DNA from: Deltaproteobacteria bacterium
Lineage (GTDB): Bacteria > Myxococcota_A > UBA9042 > DTJE01
Assembly: GCA_029547805.1 (NCBI GenBank)
Contig: JAKPOP010000010.1
Coordinates: forward strand, 335,675 to 399,674
Direction: 5' to 3'
DNA length: 64,000 bases
Part shown: positions 62,096 to 64,000 of the stretch, piece after piece
Numbering within the stretch: position 1 is the first letter of the stretch
How the letters are laid out: every line of letters starts with the position of its first letter
Notes under the pieces: model-generated
Databases searched by the model: none
Seen by the model: only the letters and a program-made list of their open reading frames with translations
What the model was told of the DNA's origin: nothing
Made by a program: the position numbers and the translations under genes

Positions 62096-62692
62096 GTGAA
62101 GATGGGGTTCCTGAGTTCGGGCCTGTTCTGGGGAGTGCTGCTCATCCTGCTGGGACTGTCGGTGATCCTGAAGGCGGTCTTCCACATCGACCTCCCGCTG
62201 TTTCGGATCCTGTTCGCGGTGCTGCTGATCTACCTGGGAGTCCGGGTCCTGGTCGGGGAGCGGGGATGTGGCCCTGGTGGCCACTCGGTCCTCTTTGGGC
62301 GGCAGGACCTGCGGCCGGTGGACGGACAGGATCGCTACGCCATCATCTTCGCCCAGGGGTCCCTGGACCTGTCGGAACTCGCCGCCGCGGGGACGTCCCG
62401 GACCATCGAGTTGTCCACGATCTTCGGAGAGGGGCGCCTCATCGTGCCACAGGGGGTCCCCTTTCGCATCGAGGCCTCGGCGGCCTTCGCCAGTGTCCGG
62501 CTGCCGAATGGCAACAGCGTGGCCTTCGGGACGATGCGCCACGCCGACAACTGGACAGACGGAGGCCCCGGACTGGACCTCCGGGTCCATGCCGTGTTCG
62601 GAGAAGTGACCGTCGAGGTGCGGAACACGCCGGACACGCCGGTCCCGGACCCCCGAGAACCGGTCCCTCCGGACCCGCCGCCGTCCACCTGA
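62096..62692 (+). CDS. LiaF/DUF5668-like membrane protein
   Basis: A 198-residue protein with two N-terminal helices (FWGVLLILLGLSVILKAVF and FRILFAVLLIYLGVRVLV) as in LiaI/LiaF-type DUF5668 regions. A soluble part follows (YAIIFAQGSLDLSEL, ELSTIFGEGRLIVPQGVPFRIEASAAFASVRLP) with the beta-strand ladder typical of LiaF C-terminal domains. GTG 62096 is used after GGAGAAGCAG; ATG 62102 is an alternative. LiaF-like proteins modulate envelope-stress sensing in Gram-positive bacteria, but a two-component system is not seen here. Confidence 0.75.
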   Translation: MKMGFLSSGLFWGVLLILLGLSVILKAVFHIDLPLFRILFAVLLIYLGVRVLVGERGCGPGGHSVLFGRQDLRPVDGQDRYAIIFAQGSLDLSELAAAGTSRTIELSTIFGEGRLIVPQGVPFRIEASAAFASVRLPNGNSVAFGTMRHADNWTDGGPGLDLRVHAVFGEVTVEVRNTPDTPVPDPREPVPPDPPPST

Positions 62693-62743
62693 ACCACCGG
62701 CCGCCCCCCCCTTCCGTCGAGGAACATGCCGCCCCGGGGCGGC

Positions 62744-62772
62744 TTGACTTGGAGGCCCGGTTGCCGTAGATT
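62744..62772 (+). promoter_or_regulatory. sigma70-type promoter of yceD-rpmF
   Basis: TTGACT (62744-62749), a 17-bp spacer and TAGATT (62767-62772) give the best match in the window. It lies 49 nt before the ATG at 62822. Confidence 0.6.
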
Positions 62773-62821
62773 GCGCCGCTCCGGATCGGGGTCTTCCTGC
62801 GTCCGGAAACCAGGAGGGGCG

Positions 62822-63346
62822 ATGCTCCGCTTCGTCGTCGAGGAGATCCCCGAGAGCGGGCTTGAGGTCCATCACCACATGGACCCGACCTGGATCTCCC
62901 CGCTGATGGGTCCTCAGTTCTCCCCCGGGACCGAGGGCCTCGACCTGACCGCAGACCTGACCCGGGCGGACCGGCTGGTGCTGGTCCAGGGACGGATCGC
63001 GGGCCATGCCACGTTCCAGTGCAGTCGATGCCTGGCCGAGTCGCCCTGGACCGTCGAGGTGTCCTTCCGGCACCTCTTCGTCGAGGACGAGGTCCATGCC
63101 CGGCGCTTCCCGGGGGAGGTCTCGGAGGGAGACGAGATGGAGACCTCCCCCTACCAGGACGGGGTCGTGGACCTGGAGCCCCTGCTGGCGGAGGAGCTGG
63201 TCCTGTCCCTGCCCCAGGCGCCGCTGTGTTCAGAGGCCTGCCGCGGCCTCTGCCAGCGATGCGGCAAGAACCTGAACGAAGGTCCCTGCGGTTGCCCCGC
63301 CGAGGAAGAGGACCCCCGCTGGGCCCCGTTGAAACGGATCCACTAG
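62822..63346 (+). CDS. yceD: YceD/DUF177 family protein
   Basis: A 174-residue protein with the DUF177 layout. FQCSRCLAES (about 62) supplies the first Cys pair. Later CRGLCQRCGKNLNEGPCGC supplies more, near the family's C-terminal zinc-type motif. YceD proteins usually sit directly upstream of rpmF, as here (10-bp gap), and in plants and bacteria have been tied to 23S rRNA processing and L32 maturation. AGGAGGGGCG precedes ATG. The order yceD-rpmF is a strong contextual check. Confidence 0.92.
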   Translation: MLRFVVEEIPESGLEVHHHMDPTWISPLMGPQFSPGTEGLDLTADLTRADRLVLVQGRIAGHATFQCSRCLAESPWTVEVSFRHLFVEDEVHARRFPGEVSEGDEMETSPYQDGVVDLEPLLAEELVLSLPQAPLCSEACRGLCQRCGKNLNEGPCGCPAEEEDPRWAPLKRIH

Positions 63347-63356
63347 GAGGAGTTCC

Positions 63357-63542
63357 ATGGCCGTCCCGAAGAAGAAGACCTCCAAGGCGCGTCGGGATTC
63401 CCGCCGGGCCACTCACGACAAGGTGACGCTGAAGTCCCTCGTGTCGTGCAGTCGCTGCGGGGAGCCGCGTCTGCCCCACCGGGCCTGCCCGAAGTGCGGC
63501 TTCTACAAGGACCGCATCGTCCCCGGCGTCGCGGAAGGGTGA
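63357..63542 (+). CDS. rpmF: 50S ribosomal protein L32
   Basis: A 61-residue protein: MAVPKKKTSKARRDSRRA is the usual start. CSRCGEPRLPHRACPKCG carries the Cys4 zinc ribbon (zinc-containing L32 form). GGAGGAGTTCC precedes ATG. Cotranscribed with yceD and followed 4 bp later by rpiB. Confidence 0.97.
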   Translation: MAVPKKKTSKARRDSRRATHDKVTLKSLVSCSRCGEPRLPHRACPKCGFYKDRIVPGVAEG

Positions 63543-63546
63543 CCCG

Positions 63547-63996
63547 ATGCGGGTGGCGGTGGGCGCGGACCATGCCGGGTACGCCCTGAAGACCGCCCTG
63601 GCGGACCATCTCCGGGGACAGGGCGTTGGGGTCCTGGACCTCGGCACCGACGACGACGCGACGCCCGTCGATTATCCCGATTTCGCAGCCAGCGTGGCAC
63701 GATCCGTGGCCCGGGGGGAGGCGGACTTCGGCCTGCTGTGCTGCGGAACGGGCATCGGGATGTCCATCGCGGCGAACAAGGTCCCGGGGATCCGCGCGGC
63801 CGTGGTCCACGATCGGCAGACGGCGGTGCTGGCCAGGACCCACAACTGGGCCAACGTCCTCTGCCTGGGAGGGCGCCTGCTGTCGATCCCCGAGGCCATC
63901 GCCATGCTGGACGCCTTCCTGCAGGCCACCCCCGAGGAACGTCATCAAGGACGGATCCGGAAGATCGGGAACCTGGAGGAGGAGGCCGGGCGATGA
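63547..63996 (+). CDS. rpiB: ribose-5-phosphate isomerase B
   Basis: A 149-residue RpiB of normal length. Motifs are VGADHAGYALK (about 5-15), DYPDFAASVA (about 42), LLCCGTGIGMSIAANKVPGIRAAV (about 62-86) with the catalytic-type Cys, and ARTHNWANVLCLGGR (about 99). It interconverts ribose 5-phosphate and ribulose 5-phosphate in the pentose phosphate pathway. GGAAGGGTGACCCG lies near the start. The stop overlaps the ATG of another gene. Confidence 0.95.
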   Translation: MRVAVGADHAGYALKTALADHLRGQGVGVLDLGTDDDATPVDYPDFAASVARSVARGEADFGLLCCGTGIGMSIAANKVPGIRAAVVHDRQTAVLARTHNWANVLCLGGRLLSIPEAIAMLDAFLQATPEERHQGRIRKIGNLEEEAGR

Positions 63997-64000
63997 GGTG
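63993..64000 (+). CDS. start of the next gene (truncated by the window)
   Basis: ATG at 63993 overlaps the rpiB stop (ATGA) and follows GGAGGAGGCC. Only two codons are inside the window; glyA commonly follows rpiB but nothing here can confirm that. Confidence 0.35.

Overview
The window is very GC-rich double-stranded bacterial chromosome with tightly packed genes on both strands. The best guess for the source is a member of the Myxococcota or a related 'deltaproteobacterial' lineage. Support comes from many lipoproteins whose lipobox cysteine is followed by an Asp/Pro/Gly-rich linker, a MYXO-CTERM-like C-terminus, MopE-type and 'CGPDGCGGSCGEC'-type cysteine motifs, a Hanks-type Ser/Thr kinase, and a PEGA/TPR protein. 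Species cannot be named from the sequence. I found no tRNA, rRNA, IS element or CRISPR array.

Layout. 1-8.2 kb: a TPR protein, then a 1229-residue low-complexity/coiled-coil protein next to a double AAA ATPase of the kind found in extracellular contractile injection (eCIS) loci. 8.2-17.2 kb: a leftward string with a MYXO-CTERM-like secreted protein, a MacA/MacB-like adaptor-permease-ATPase trio, two membrane proteins and an enoyl-CoA hydratase-family enzyme. 17.2-21.3 kb: a PAS-PAS-GGDEF cyclase and an overlapping tetR / glycerol-1-phosphate-dehydrogenase-like / PIG-L deacetylase operon with a candidate operator. 21.4-31.7 kb: a ceramidase-GH5 fusion lipoprotein, a UV endonuclease-like gene, a B12-binding radical SAM protein with a lipoprotein-like proline-repeat tail, a Dam methylase, a glycoside-hydrolase-like lipoprotein and a Gfo/Idh/MocA oxidoreductase. 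31.8-40.3 kb: a vWA lipoprotein, a frameshifted DMT-type permease, a TPR-like lipoprotein, MarC and two secreted lipoproteins. 40.3-47 kb: a surface-polysaccharide O-acylation module (three SGNH hydrolases, an MBOAT acyltransferase and GalE). 47-54.5 kb: a small lipoprotein, a structured non-coding block, a lipoprotein with about 31 four-cysteine repeats, a Ser/Thr kinase and a PEGA protein. 54.5-62 kb: three large surface lipoproteins (DUF1566-type, sialidase-like, lipase-like). 62-64 kb: housekeeping genes (LiaF-like, yceD, rpmF, rpiB).

Much of the window encodes exported proteins predicted to act on host or environmental glycans and lipids. The ceramidase/GH5 fusion, the sialidase-like protein, the glycoside-hydrolase-like lipoprotein and the lipase-like protein could together attack glycolipids, but this is inference. 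Many genes carry their own promoter-like -10 element 26-32 nt before the start codon, so leaders appear short and uniform. Promoters with recognisable -35 boxes read TTGAC[TC]-N17/18-TA(N)3T.

Start codons were chosen from ribosome-binding sites and signal peptides. Several lie well inside longer open frames, because stop codons are scarce at this base composition.
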